Positions 35,061 to 43,557 of a DNA stretch of 64,000 nucleotides are shown here, in pieces. Positions within the stretch are counted from its first letter, which is position 1. Every line of letters begins with the position of its first letter. The position numbers and the translations under genes were made by a program. This DNA comes from Legionella_C sp963803545. Lineage in GTDB: Bacteria; Pseudomonadota; Gammaproteobacteria; Legionellales; Legionellaceae. Location of the stretch: contig CAWDMX010000004.1 in NCBI GenBank assembly GCA_963803545.1, forward strand, positions 62,001 through 126,000. The letters are read 5' to 3'. Under the pieces are notes generated by a model. It saw only the letters and a list, made by a program, of their open reading frames with translations, did no database searches and was not told the origin of the DNA.

Positions 35061-36003
35061 AAGCCCAATTTTTTGTCTCATGGGGCCAACAGCAATTGGA
35101 AAAACAGCACTCGCATGCCGTTTGGTTGATTTATTTCCCATTGAGATTATTTCAGTTGATTCCGCAATGATTTATCGCGATATGACTATTGGTACGGCTA
35201 AACCCAGCGTGGCTGAACTTCTGCACGCCCCGCATTTTTTAATTGATATTATCGATCCTCCACAGGCGTTTTCAGCTTTAGAGTTCTGTAAGCAGGTAGC
35301 GTGTTTAGTTAAAGAAATTACCGATCGGGGGAAAATACCGCTGCTTGTTGGCGGAACAATGATGTATTACCACGCGCTGCAGCAAGGCTTATCCGAACTG
35401 CCTAGTGCAAACAGCGTTGTACGCGACCGGATTACAGCCGAAGCTGACAGCTTTGGATGGGAGGCGATGCACGCAAGACTTCAACAGATAGACCCGCAGA
35501 GTGCTGCAAAAATTCATTCACACGATACCCAGCGTATTCAACGTGCTTTGGAGGTGTTTGCAATAACAGGTAAACCCTTGTCGGCTCTAGTCCAATCTAA
35601 AAAGCGTACATTGGATAATAATTTTGTTAACCTCATATTATATCCGGCCAATCGCTTGTGGCTGCACCAACAAATAAATACGCGTTTCAATCAGATGCTC
35701 AATGATGGCTTTGTTGCCGAAGTTGAATGCTTAGTGGAAAAATGGCAGCTTCCGGTTGATTGCCCGGCCGCTCGTTGTGTCGGATACCGTCAAGCAATGG
35801 AGTACCTCAAGGGTATTATTGATAAGGAGCAGTTTCAACAGCAAGGACAGGCCGCAACAAGGCAGCTAGCGAAACGGCAGCTGACCTGGCTACGCGGTTG
35901 GGACGCGGGCGAAAGGATAGTGTGCGATGAGGAAAATATACAGGCAAACGTAGTAAAAATCGCTAAAATAATAGATAATTCAATTTTAAAAAATTTGGTA
36001 TAA
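35053..36003 (+). CDS. miaA: tRNA dimethylallyltransferase
   Basis: Transfers dimethylallyl to A37 of tRNAs reading UNN codons. The 316 residues begin with the P-loop MGPTAIGKTALA, then DSAMIYRDMTIGTAKP, LLVGGTMMYYHAL and the C-terminal CVGYRQAMEYL block. It overlaps the mutL end; ATG at 35053 or GTG at 35050 are both possible. No hfq follows, unlike in most gammaproteobacteria. Confidence 0.96.
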   Translation: MRKSPIFCLMGPTAIGKTALACRLVDLFPIEIISVDSAMIYRDMTIGTAKPSVAELLHAPHFLIDIIDPPQAFSALEFCKQVACLVKEITDRGKIPLLVGGTMMYYHALQQGLSELPSANSVVRDRITAEADSFGWEAMHARLQQIDPQSAAKIHSHDTQRIQRALEVFAITGKPLSALVQSKKRTLDNNFVNLILYPANRLWLHQQINTRFNQMLNDGFVAEVECLVEKWQLPVDCPAARCVGYRQAMEYLKGIIDKEQFQQQGQAATRQLAKRQLTWLRGWDAGERIVCDEENIQANVVKIAKIIDNSILKNLV

Positions 36004-36015
36004 CCGGGTGAATTA

Positions 36016-36207
36016 ATGATCAAAAATGAACCGCTAAAAGCCTCGTGCGCAAAAAAAATCATTCATGTGCATGCGCATGATTTACCGCTGTCCTGCCCAA
36101 CCAAAGAAATGACTCTTTGGAACGCGCATCCAAAAGTGTATTTGCCCATCGACAAAACGGGTCAAGAGAAATGCCCTTATTGTGGCACTGAATTTGTTTT
36201 AATTTAA
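36016..36207 (+). CDS. Small zinc-finger protein, NDUFS6-like
   Basis: The 63-residue protein ends in CPYCGTEF, with Cys and His earlier (LSCPTKEMTLWNAHPKVYL), the zinc-ribbon pattern of the small family related to the mitochondrial complex I subunit NDUFS6. Function in bacteria is not established. It is packed between miaA and the glycosyltransferase with a 1-base gap to the latter. Confidence 0.8.
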   Translation: MIKNEPLKASCAKKIIHVHAHDLPLSCPTKEMTLWNAHPKVYLPIDKTGQEKCPYCGTEFVLI

Positions 36208-36208
36208 T

Positions 36209-37372
36209 ATGAGAACACAAAAAATAAAACCATCAATAATTCGTGGTGGCCTGGCTATTTTTTTAAAGCCCTGTGTTTCATGGGTTCAGAATTTGCAAAA
36301 AAAAAGATCCAATCGCTTGCTGAAAGATAACGCCAACATCCAACATAGTAACGCAATGAAAATCTGTATTGTCCGTCTTTCAGCTTTAGGCGATGTGTTA
36401 ATGACCGTACCTCTGGTTCGTCGTATCCAAGACAACTGGCCGAATGCGACCATCAGCTGGGTAATATCCCGACCGGCCTATGATTTAGTCGCGACGATGG
36501 AAAAAATTAATTTTATTGTTATTACCAAGCCTAATTCTATAAAGGACTACTGGCAGTTTTATCATAAAATGCGGCCGTTTCGCTACGATATTTTACTGGC
36601 CACGCATTCGAGCTTTCGCGCTAATATATTATTTCCTTTGATAAAAGCCTCGCGCAAAATTGGCTTTGACAGCCTGCGCGCAAAAGACGGGCACCAGTGG
36701 TTTATTAATGAAAAAATACAAGCGGGAAAGGATCACACTTTAGAGGCTTTTTTAAAGTTTGCCGATAGCCTGGGTTTGGTTAAAACACCCATCCGTTGGG
36801 ATTTGAACGTAGACAGCGAAGATACAGCTTGGGCGCAGCAGTATATTCCGGGCAATCAAAGCTGTTTAATTGTGAACGCTGCCGCGAGTAAGGTTGAACG
36901 CAGTTGGTCTATTGAAAATTATGTGAAAGTGATTGAGCATGCGCAGAGTAAATGGAATATGCAGGTGATACTTACCGGAGGCCCGGGAGCTACTGACGCC
37001 GAAATGGCTCAAGCTGTTTTAGCCAAAGTGTGCTGCGTCAATCTTGTAGGCAAAACAAAACCCAAACAATTATTGGCTTTAATAGCCCGGGCGCAATTGG
37101 TTATTTGTCCAGATACCGGTCCATCACACATGGCCTGCGCGATGAGGACCCCAGTGATTGCTTTGCATGCTGTAACCAGCGCACAAGTATCCGGTCCTTA
37201 CTGTTATCGTCATCTTGCCGTAGACCATTACCCAGAGGCCGTAGAAAAATTTCTAGGTAATAACAGCCAAATGGTGGAATGGGGTACGCATGTGCACCAT
37301 CCTGGTGCTATGGATTTAATACCCTTAGCCGCTGTTATAGCACGAATGGACAGCTATTTAGCGGGCTTGTAA
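36209..37372 (+). CDS. Family 9 glycosyltransferase, heptosyltransferase-like
   Basis: Resembles ADP-heptose:LPS heptosyltransferases: the N-terminal block CIVRLSALGDVLMTVPLVRR, the central VNAAASKVERSW with the donor-phosphate region and the C-terminal VICPDTGPSHMACAMRTPV and ALHAVTS. Members act on the cytoplasmic face of the inner membrane in lipopolysaccharide core synthesis. If translation starts at 36209 there is an extra basic stretch of 49 residues; homology begins at the ATG at 36356. Neither start has a good ribosome site. Confidence 0.85.
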   Translation: MRTQKIKPSIIRGGLAIFLKPCVSWVQNLQKKRSNRLLKDNANIQHSNAMKICIVRLSALGDVLMTVPLVRRIQDNWPNATISWVISRPAYDLVATMEKINFIVITKPNSIKDYWQFYHKMRPFRYDILLATHSSFRANILFPLIKASRKIGFDSLRAKDGHQWFINEKIQAGKDHTLEAFLKFADSLGLVKTPIRWDLNVDSEDTAWAQQYIPGNQSCLIVNAAASKVERSWSIENYVKVIEHAQSKWNMQVILTGGPGATDAEMAQAVLAKVCCVNLVGKTKPKQLLALIARAQLVICPDTGPSHMACAMRTPVIALHAVTSAQVSGPYCYRHLAVDHYPEAVEKFLGNNSQMVEWGTHVHHPGAMDLIPLAAVIARMDSYLAGL

Positions 37373-37486
37373 GCCTGTCTAAAAAAAGCGAAAGCAGCTC
37401 CTTTAACCACGATATTTGATTGACGAGTAAATGCGCTTTCATATACTATCATCCACAGGAATATCATCGTAAGTAAAAGGATTTCA

Positions 37487-39046
37487 ATGAAGTTAAAGCG
37501 CAGAGCAGCTGTTATAAAACCAAGTGTTTTATTAGTTTGTGTTTTGTCATCGGGCTGTTTAATGAAGCCTAACCCAATCAATGTCGAGCAACGTTACGCG
37601 CAAGCTAAGCAAGATTTGCATACGGTTTTTGATACCCAACCGAAGCTTACGCACGCCTTAACGTTCAGCGAAGCGCTAGCCCGGGCTTTAAAATACAATT
37701 TAGATTACCGAGTTAAGCTCACGGACACCGCACTTAAGACCTCGCAATTTGAGCTTGCGCAGTTGTCCATGCTGCCCGCATTAAATATGGGTGGCTCCCT
37801 GTATTCGCGAAATAACGATTTAGCAACTTTTTCAGTAGACCCCATAACCGGACAGATTTTACCAACCGTCGCCAACGCTACACCGCGTAATTTACGCTCG
37901 GCTTATGGAAACGCTACCTGGAATTTACTCGATTTTGGCCTGAGCTATATTCGCGCCAAACAAGAATCGGATCGCATTTTAATATCCCAGGAAGAAGCAC
38001 GTAAACAGCTGCAGCAGCTTGCACAAGATGTGCGCGTTGCTTATTGGCGAGCCTACAGCGCTCAGCAGCTAGCTCAAGACGTTAAGCGTTACGAAAGAAC
38101 AATTATTCGTGCAAAAAAACAATTAAAATCCGCGCGAAACGATAAAGCACTGCCACAAGAACGGCTATTGCGTTATGAATTTGTTTTGTTGAAAAGTGAG
38201 CAAGCATTTCATCAACTAAAGTTTAAGCTATCCAAAGCTAAATTAGACTTAGGGCATCTAATCAACTTACCCCCGGATGATAACTTTTCAATTGCCGCAC
38301 CACCCAGTGCTATTACCCGCATTCAAAACATCGCATCCGTAGACATTAAGAAAGTGGACTCGCTAACGTTGGTTAACAGACCGGAGTTACGCGGCCAAGA
38401 TTACATGGAGCGGTTAACCAAATACGGTATTAACCAAGTAATTTTAGAAGCGCTACCAACTGGCATTTTGAATTGGGGCGGCTACAATTATAACAGCAAC
38501 CGGTTTTTATTAAACAACGAATGGATGAGCCGTTCGGTTGAGGCGTCCTTAAATTTAATAAAACTTGCCTCATTACCTACCGCAATTAAGTCGGTAAAAA
38601 TGCAAGTAGCTTATGAAAAATTAAAGCGTATGGCTTTAACGATGACGGCGCTAACAGAGACTCGATACGCCTTTACTAAATATATTAATTTAAAGGAAGA
38701 ATACAGTTTAGTAAATCAGCAAAATCGTTCGGCGCGCAATTTGTATCAGTTGTTGGAAAAAAGACAGCGCGCCTCTTTTGAAAACGAGCAACAGGTTATT
38801 CTTGCCGGCTTACAGTCGCTAACATCGAAGATGGACAGCGATTTATTACTGGCTGATTTATCAACTTCGCTAGGAGAAATGTATATTTCTGTAGGATTTG
38901 ATGTGTTACCAACGGGCGTTGTTAATTTACCGCTTGGCGAAACAATCAAGCTTCTCCAGCAAAGTATGAATTATCAATACGGCTTAAACTTTAAGGACTA
39001 CATTAATGTTACCTATAATAAAACGTTTAAATCAGCTAAAACGTAA
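37487..39046 (+). CDS. TolC-like outer-membrane efflux lipoprotein
   Basis: Outer-membrane channel-type protein of 519 residues with a lipoprotein signal peptide ending in the lipobox LSSGC (Cys at about residue 25). The mature part has the two related helical repeats of the TolC family: ALARALKYNLDYRVKLTD ... and, in the second half, SLTLVNRPELRGQDYM ... with long coiled coils. AAGGA precedes the ATG. It heads the five-gene plus-strand cluster to 52473 and overlaps the next gene by 41 bases, so it is the presumed outer-membrane exit of that system. Confidence 0.88.
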   Translation: MKLKRRAAVIKPSVLLVCVLSSGCLMKPNPINVEQRYAQAKQDLHTVFDTQPKLTHALTFSEALARALKYNLDYRVKLTDTALKTSQFELAQLSMLPALNMGGSLYSRNNDLATFSVDPITGQILPTVANATPRNLRSAYGNATWNLLDFGLSYIRAKQESDRILISQEEARKQLQQLAQDVRVAYWRAYSAQQLAQDVKRYERTIIRAKKQLKSARNDKALPQERLLRYEFVLLKSEQAFHQLKFKLSKAKLDLGHLINLPPDDNFSIAAPPSAITRIQNIASVDIKKVDSLTLVNRPELRGQDYMERLTKYGINQVILEALPTGILNWGGYNYNSNRFLLNNEWMSRSVEASLNLIKLASLPTAIKSVKMQVAYEKLKRMALTMTALTETRYAFTKYINLKEEYSLVNQQNRSARNLYQLLEKRQRASFENEQQVILAGLQSLTSKMDSDLLLADLSTSLGEMYISVGFDVLPTGVVNLPLGETIKLLQQSMNYQYGLNFKDYINVTYNKTFKSAKT

Positions 39047-39791
39047 CGGAATAATTTTTTTATTAAGCGTAACCGTAAGCACGGGTTTTGCAGCCGAAAA
39101 CTGTGCTAAACAACAGCTCGTTATTAACGCTTTGGAAGAAGCACGCATTGCCAGTGATATTGGCGGCACAATTCTATCTATACCCTTTCGCGAAGGGGAG
39201 CGTGTCAAAAAAGGCGACGTGCTGTTAAAATTTGATTGCCGTACTCAGGAAGCTGAATTGAACAAGGCTCTTGCTGACAAACGTAATACGGAGTCCAATC
39301 TTAAAAATACAATAAAACTAGAGTCTTACGGTGCGAGTAGTGCGTTTGAGTCCGTTAAAGCTAAGTCCGATTTTGATAAATCAGTAGCAGAAGTTGACCG
39401 CTTAAACGCAATTGTTAGCAAGTGCTCGATTCAAGCTCCGTTTGATGGAAGTTTAGTGGAAAAGTTTGTTCAGCCCTTTAACACCGTGAAACCTGGTGAG
39501 CCTTTACTAAAAGTTATCAATCCCAACAAAATTGAATTGGTAATGCGGGTTCCTTCTAGTTGGTTAAGCTGGTTAACTATTGGTAGTAAATTCGATGTGT
39601 TTGTTTATGAATTAAACCAAAAATTTCCAGCCCAAGTGGATAATATCAACGCTCAAGTTGATGCGGTGAGTCGTACTGTAAAAATTAGAGGCAACCTAAG
39701 CACACCCAATAAAAGATTATTACCTGGAATGACCGGAGAGGCTATTTTCTCTAAGGCCTTAGACAAAAGTATAAAATGCAATGACCGTTGA
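39006..39791 (+). CDS. Periplasmic adaptor (HlyD/RND-type), short
   Basis: Membrane-fusion-type adaptor of 261 residues. An N-terminal signal/anchor (IIFLLSVTVSTGFAAENC) precedes a lipoyl-like half-motif (ARIASDIGGTILSIPFREGE), a short coiled hairpin (about 75-125), the second half (CSIQAPFDGSLVEKFV) and a beta-barrel domain. It is shorter than classical HlyD. The overlaps with the genes on both sides (41 and 11 bases) indicate translational coupling. Confidence 0.85.
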   Translation: MLPIIKRLNQLKRNGIIFLLSVTVSTGFAAENCAKQQLVINALEEARIASDIGGTILSIPFREGERVKKGDVLLKFDCRTQEAELNKALADKRNTESNLKNTIKLESYGASSAFESVKAKSDFDKSVAEVDRLNAIVSKCSIQAPFDGSLVEKFVQPFNTVKPGEPLLKVINPNKIELVMRVPSSWLSWLTIGSKFDVFVYELNQKFPAQVDNINAQVDAVSRTVKIRGNLSTPNKRLLPGMTGEAIFSKALDKSIKCNDR

Positions 39792-41136
39792 CGCCAATCA
39801 AGAAACGGTTGAGAAAAACTTAGCCATTTTACTAGTTCTGCAAAATGAGCTGCACAAGATCAATAATTTCGCTGAGTTTGGTTTTTTTATAACCAACGAA
39901 ACGCATCGCCTACAAAAATACGATTTTGCTATTTTTTGGCAGATTGATAAACTTGAAAACGCCACTATTCAGACCATTTCCGGATTGATTGATGTTGATA
40001 AGCAAACTGCATTTGTACAAAAAATTACGCAAGCTTTGCGCCATTTTTTGAGCCGCGGTGATGCTGCAAAAAAACTGTCAAATCTTGAACCGGAGGAATT
40101 TGCCCAGCAATTTTTTAATGAATACGACGATTTTTCAAGTTACGTACTGTGGTGTCCGTTTGAAAATAACAACGCTATTCGTGCCGGTCTTATGCTTTTT
40201 CGTGAGGATCCCTGGTTGGAACTCGACATAAAAGTAATGACCTGGCTTGTTCAATCCTACCAATACACTTTTCAATTTTTAAACAAAGATAAATCCTCAA
40301 CCTCGTGGTTTAAACGCTTGCAGTCGCGCAAAGTAAAATTAGCCGTTGCCGGAATTATTACGATAATATTATTGATGCCGGTGCGCCTATCGACGGTAGG
40401 TACGGCCGTTGTTATTCCAAAGAGTCCAACTATAATTGCCGCCCCCTTTCAGGGCGTTATTGAAAAAGTGAATATTATTCCGGGGTCGATGGTTAGAGTA
40501 AATCAAATTTTATTCACCTTGGATAAAACAGAATTAGCAGGCAACGTAACTTTAGCGCGAAAGGAATTGCTGCTAACGGAAGCGAAACTTCGAAAATCCA
40601 TTCAGCAGGGGTATTCAGAAGACAATGAAACCAACCGCGCTGAAATTCCAATTCTTGAAGCGCAAACCAAAATTGATCAAACGCGGATTGACTATTACCA
40701 GTCGTTGCTTGAAAAATCGGATGTTAAAGCATCGGTTGCGGGGCTTGTAATTTTTGATAATAAGGACGATTGGATAGGCCAACCTGTCCAAACGGGTGAG
40801 CGTATTTTGAAAATAGCTAATCCGGATAATACTCAAGTTGCTATTGAGATACCGGTGTCTGACTTTATCAGTTTAAAAATCCCATCCTCAGGGAAGTTTT
40901 ATCCCAGTGGCAGTATTAGCGCCTTACCAATTACGGTTGAAAATATCAGCTATAATGCGAAACTTTCACCCAATAAAATTCTCGCCTATCGTATTACCGC
41001 ACGTTTTGACGCCGGCTCTAAACCTCTACGAATTGGCTTAGAGGGAACAGCTACCTTATACAGTCGCTATGTACCCTTTATTGTTTACCTGCTGCGTAAA
41101 CCGATTCATGTTTTTAGGCAATATTTTGGATTATAA
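39781..41136 (+). CDS. GAF-like/HlyD fusion inner-membrane adaptor
   Basis: Protein of 451 residues with an unusual layout. The first 180 residues look like a cytoplasmic GAF-like sensory domain (FAEFGFFITNETHRL, YDFAIFWQID, VLWCPFENNNAIRAGLMLF). A membrane helix follows (VAGIITIILLMPVRLS, about 190-210), then a periplasmic HlyD-type part with the split lipoyl motif (IIAAPFQGVIEKVNIIPGS and KASVAGLVIFDNKDD), a hairpin and a beta-barrel. The 3-base gap to the next gene suggests co-translation. The GAF-like assignment is by pattern only. Confidence 0.8.
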   Translation: MTVDANQETVEKNLAILLVLQNELHKINNFAEFGFFITNETHRLQKYDFAIFWQIDKLENATIQTISGLIDVDKQTAFVQKITQALRHFLSRGDAAKKLSNLEPEEFAQQFFNEYDDFSSYVLWCPFENNNAIRAGLMLFREDPWLELDIKVMTWLVQSYQYTFQFLNKDKSSTSWFKRLQSRKVKLAVAGIITIILLMPVRLSTVGTAVVIPKSPTIIAAPFQGVIEKVNIIPGSMVRVNQILFTLDKTELAGNVTLARKELLLTEAKLRKSIQQGYSEDNETNRAEIPILEAQTKIDQTRIDYYQSLLEKSDVKASVAGLVIFDNKDDWIGQPVQTGERILKIANPDNTQVAIEIPVSDFISLKIPSSGKFYPSGSISALPITVENISYNAKLSPNKILAYRITARFDAGSKPLRIGLEGTATLYSRYVPFIVYLLRKPIHVFRQYFGL

Positions 41137-41139
41137 ATT

Positions 41140-43299
41140 ATGCCATCAATAGCCTTACCTGTTTTGCGACCGGATCTCGTTATTCGGGAAAACGGTTTTG
41201 ATGACCGCGGACTCCCAACTTGGATGCTGTTTGATAAAATAAGAAATCAGTTTTTTTTGTTGGGTTTTCTGGAGTATGAGCTTATAAGTCGCTGGTCATG
41301 TGGCCACTCAGAACTGCTTTTAAACACAATTACGCATGAAACAACCCTTAAAATCACCGAGGGCGACATAGAAAATTTTGCATTTTTTTTGCGCAGCAAT
41401 TATCTCTGTGAGGAAAGCTACGGTTTTATTCAAGAAATGGCAACGCTGCACAAGCCTTTCTCCGAAAAAAACATGTTTTACTGGCTGGTCAAAAATTATT
41501 TATTTTTTAGAATCCCTTTATTTCATCCAGACCGGTTACTAAAACGTTCTTCTGCGGTGGGTCGGTTTTTATTCAGCCGGGTTACTTTTTTCATTATGCT
41601 TATTCTTTTAGCAATCGCCTACCTGAATATTGCCCCACGTTGGGAAGAATTTACCCATACCTACAGCCAAGTTTTTACCTGGCAAGGAATAATTGCTCTA
41701 TGGCTTGCTATAGGATTTAGTAAATTTTTTCATGAGTTCGGTCATGCTTATATGTGCAAACACTACAATCTTCATGTTCCAACAATGGGGTTTGTGTTCA
41801 TCATATTTTGGCCTATGCTTTATACCGACACGACCGAAAGTTGGCATCTGGATCACAAGAAAAGGCTGTGGATCGTGAGCGCGGGTATGTGGATGGAAAC
41901 CTACAGCGCCATAATCGCGGCAATTGTCTGGATATCCGTTGATAGCGTCACCATCAAAGCCGTTGCTTTTTCCATGATTGCGGTAAGTTGGTTACTGAGT
42001 GTTGTTATCAACGTCAGTCCATTTTTTCGTTTTGATGGTTATTATTTTCTTTCGGATATATTAAATATACCCAACTTACAACCCCGAGCATTTGCAATGG
42101 CGCGCTGGGCATTACGAAAATTACTGTTCGGGATTGATACCGCGCACGAAAATCTACCGCAGGCTAAAAGATATTTTTTTATAGTGTACGCATGGATAAC
42201 TATTTTGTACCGATTCGTAGTTTTTCTAGGTATTGCGTTTATCGTTTATCATTATTTTTTTAAAGCGCTGGGGATAGTTTTATTTATAATTGAAATAATT
42301 TTCTTTATTTTAATGCCCATTATTCATGAGATAAAAGCGTGGTGGGGATTGCGTAAGCAGATGACTTTAAACCCTCGGAGCATCAGTACCTTGAGTGTGC
42401 TTGTTATTTTACTGTTGTATTTATTATTACCCCTACAAAATTCAATACTCATTCCAGCAACGCTTGCTTACAAACACCAAGCACTTTTTTCACCCGAAGG
42501 CTCCTATGTTCAGAAAATTTATTTGCGTAAAGGCGCACGGGTTAAAAAAAATGAAACTATTATCCAATTAGCGTCCGATGAATTAGTGTACAAGCAAGAA
42601 ACGGCTAAACTAGAAATGCAAAAAATAAACAGCCAACTGCGCGCCGCAGCCATTAATGATAAATATCTAACCGAGCGCAGCGTATTTAATTCTAATTTGG
42701 TGCGTTCAGAAACCAATTATCAGAGTTACTCTACCCAATTAAAAAGGCTCACTATTAAAGCCAACTTTGATGGCGTACTTATTGAGTTGGATCCCTATTT
42801 AAAGAAAGGCATGTACGTTAATAAAAATCGATGGCTTGCAGAAATTATTGACCCTAAAGTGGTAGAAGTAGAGGCGTTTGTGAATGAAAAAGAGCTGGAT
42901 GCACTAAAGTTGGGAGCCCGAGGTATATTTTATTCTGAGGAGCCATACACCCATAAACTGCCGGTCACAGTGGTTGCCATGGAGCACTCAAACATGCGTA
43001 ATTTAGCGCCACAAAAAAGAGATGAGGATGAAATAACGGCAAGTGAGGGCGCACGTGTTGAAACGCCAACCTATTTAGTTGCGGATTACGGTGGTGCAAT
43101 TCCCGTTGGTTCTTCAGACAACAGCGTCCTTTCCCCTATTAAATCGGTTTATAGGATTAACTTGCGCCTTGATACCACCCAACTCATTACGCACGTAACC
43201 CGAGGCTCAATTATTATTTATACCGATCAATCGCATTCGCAGTTGTACTACATTACTCGCTATTTAAAGCAACTTTGGAATAAAGAAGCGCATTTATAG
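41140..43299 (+). CDS. M50-type membrane metalloprotease fused to a HlyD-like domain
   Basis: Protein of 719 residues. Membrane helices surround the site-2-protease-type zinc motif HEFGH (residues 198-202) and a later FRFDGYYFLSD block (Asp near 299), the usual third ligand region in this M50-like group. About seven membrane segments are seen between residues 148 and 440. The C-terminal third is a periplasmic adaptor part with the lipoyl halves ALFSPEGSYVQKIYLRKGA and TIKANFDGVLIELDPY. It lies directly before the giant repeat protein and is the best candidate to recognise or cut it. Confidence 0.88.
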   Translation: MPSIALPVLRPDLVIRENGFDDRGLPTWMLFDKIRNQFFLLGFLEYELISRWSCGHSELLLNTITHETTLKITEGDIENFAFFLRSNYLCEESYGFIQEMATLHKPFSEKNMFYWLVKNYLFFRIPLFHPDRLLKRSSAVGRFLFSRVTFFIMLILLAIAYLNIAPRWEEFTHTYSQVFTWQGIIALWLAIGFSKFFHEFGHAYMCKHYNLHVPTMGFVFIIFWPMLYTDTTESWHLDHKKRLWIVSAGMWMETYSAIIAAIVWISVDSVTIKAVAFSMIAVSWLLSVVINVSPFFRFDGYYFLSDILNIPNLQPRAFAMARWALRKLLFGIDTAHENLPQAKRYFFIVYAWITILYRFVVFLGIAFIVYHYFFKALGIVLFIIEIIFFILMPIIHEIKAWWGLRKQMTLNPRSISTLSVLVILLLYLLLPLQNSILIPATLAYKHQALFSPEGSYVQKIYLRKGARVKKNETIIQLASDELVYKQETAKLEMQKINSQLRAAAINDKYLTERSVFNSNLVRSETNYQSYSTQLKRLTIKANFDGVLIELDPYLKKGMYVNKNRWLAEIIDPKVVEVEAFVNEKELDALKLGARGIFYSEEPYTHKLPVTVVAMEHSNMRNLAPQKRDEDEITASEGARVETPTYLVADYGGAIPVGSSDNSVLSPIKSVYRINLRLDTTQLITHVTRGSIIIYTDQSHSQLYYITRYLKQLWNKEAHL

Positions 43300-43382
43300 C
43301 GCAGTTTCAATCTTCTGCTATAATCAAAATTGAAGCTTATTGATTATGTTTTAATCTTCAATGAGCGTCATCTACGCAGTAC

Positions 43383-43417
43383 CCTTTGAAATTTGAAGGA
43401 TGTCATTATTTCAAAGG
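43383..43417 (+). promoter_or_regulatory. 10-bp stem inverted repeat in adhesin leader
   Basis: CCTTTGAAAT (43383-43392) pairs perfectly with ATTTCAAAGG (43408-43417) across a 15-base loop, in the 258-base spacer between the M50 gene and the giant repeat gene. It lacks a T-run and may be an operator or RNA structure. Confidence 0.45.
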
Positions 43418-43508
43418 AACGGAGGCACACGTACCAATTCTTCATGATGAAGCTGCTATTGGACTACACAAGCTGTAAGTGGTCGTAGTAAGCTTTACTA
43501 AGCCTACT

Positions 43509-43548
43509 ATTTTCAAATTACTTAAGCCGTAATGCTTAAATTGAAAAT
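43509..43548 (+). promoter_or_regulatory. Hairpin abutting the ribosome binding site of the giant repeat gene
   Basis: ATTTTCAA ... TTAAGC pairs with GCTTAA ... TTGAAAAT (an 8-bp and a 6-bp stem separated by a bulge). The structure ends immediately before GAGAGAG, the ribosome binding site of the ATG at 43558, so it could control translation or mRNA stability of the giant protein. Confidence 0.5.
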
Positions 43549-43557
43549 GAGAGAGCT

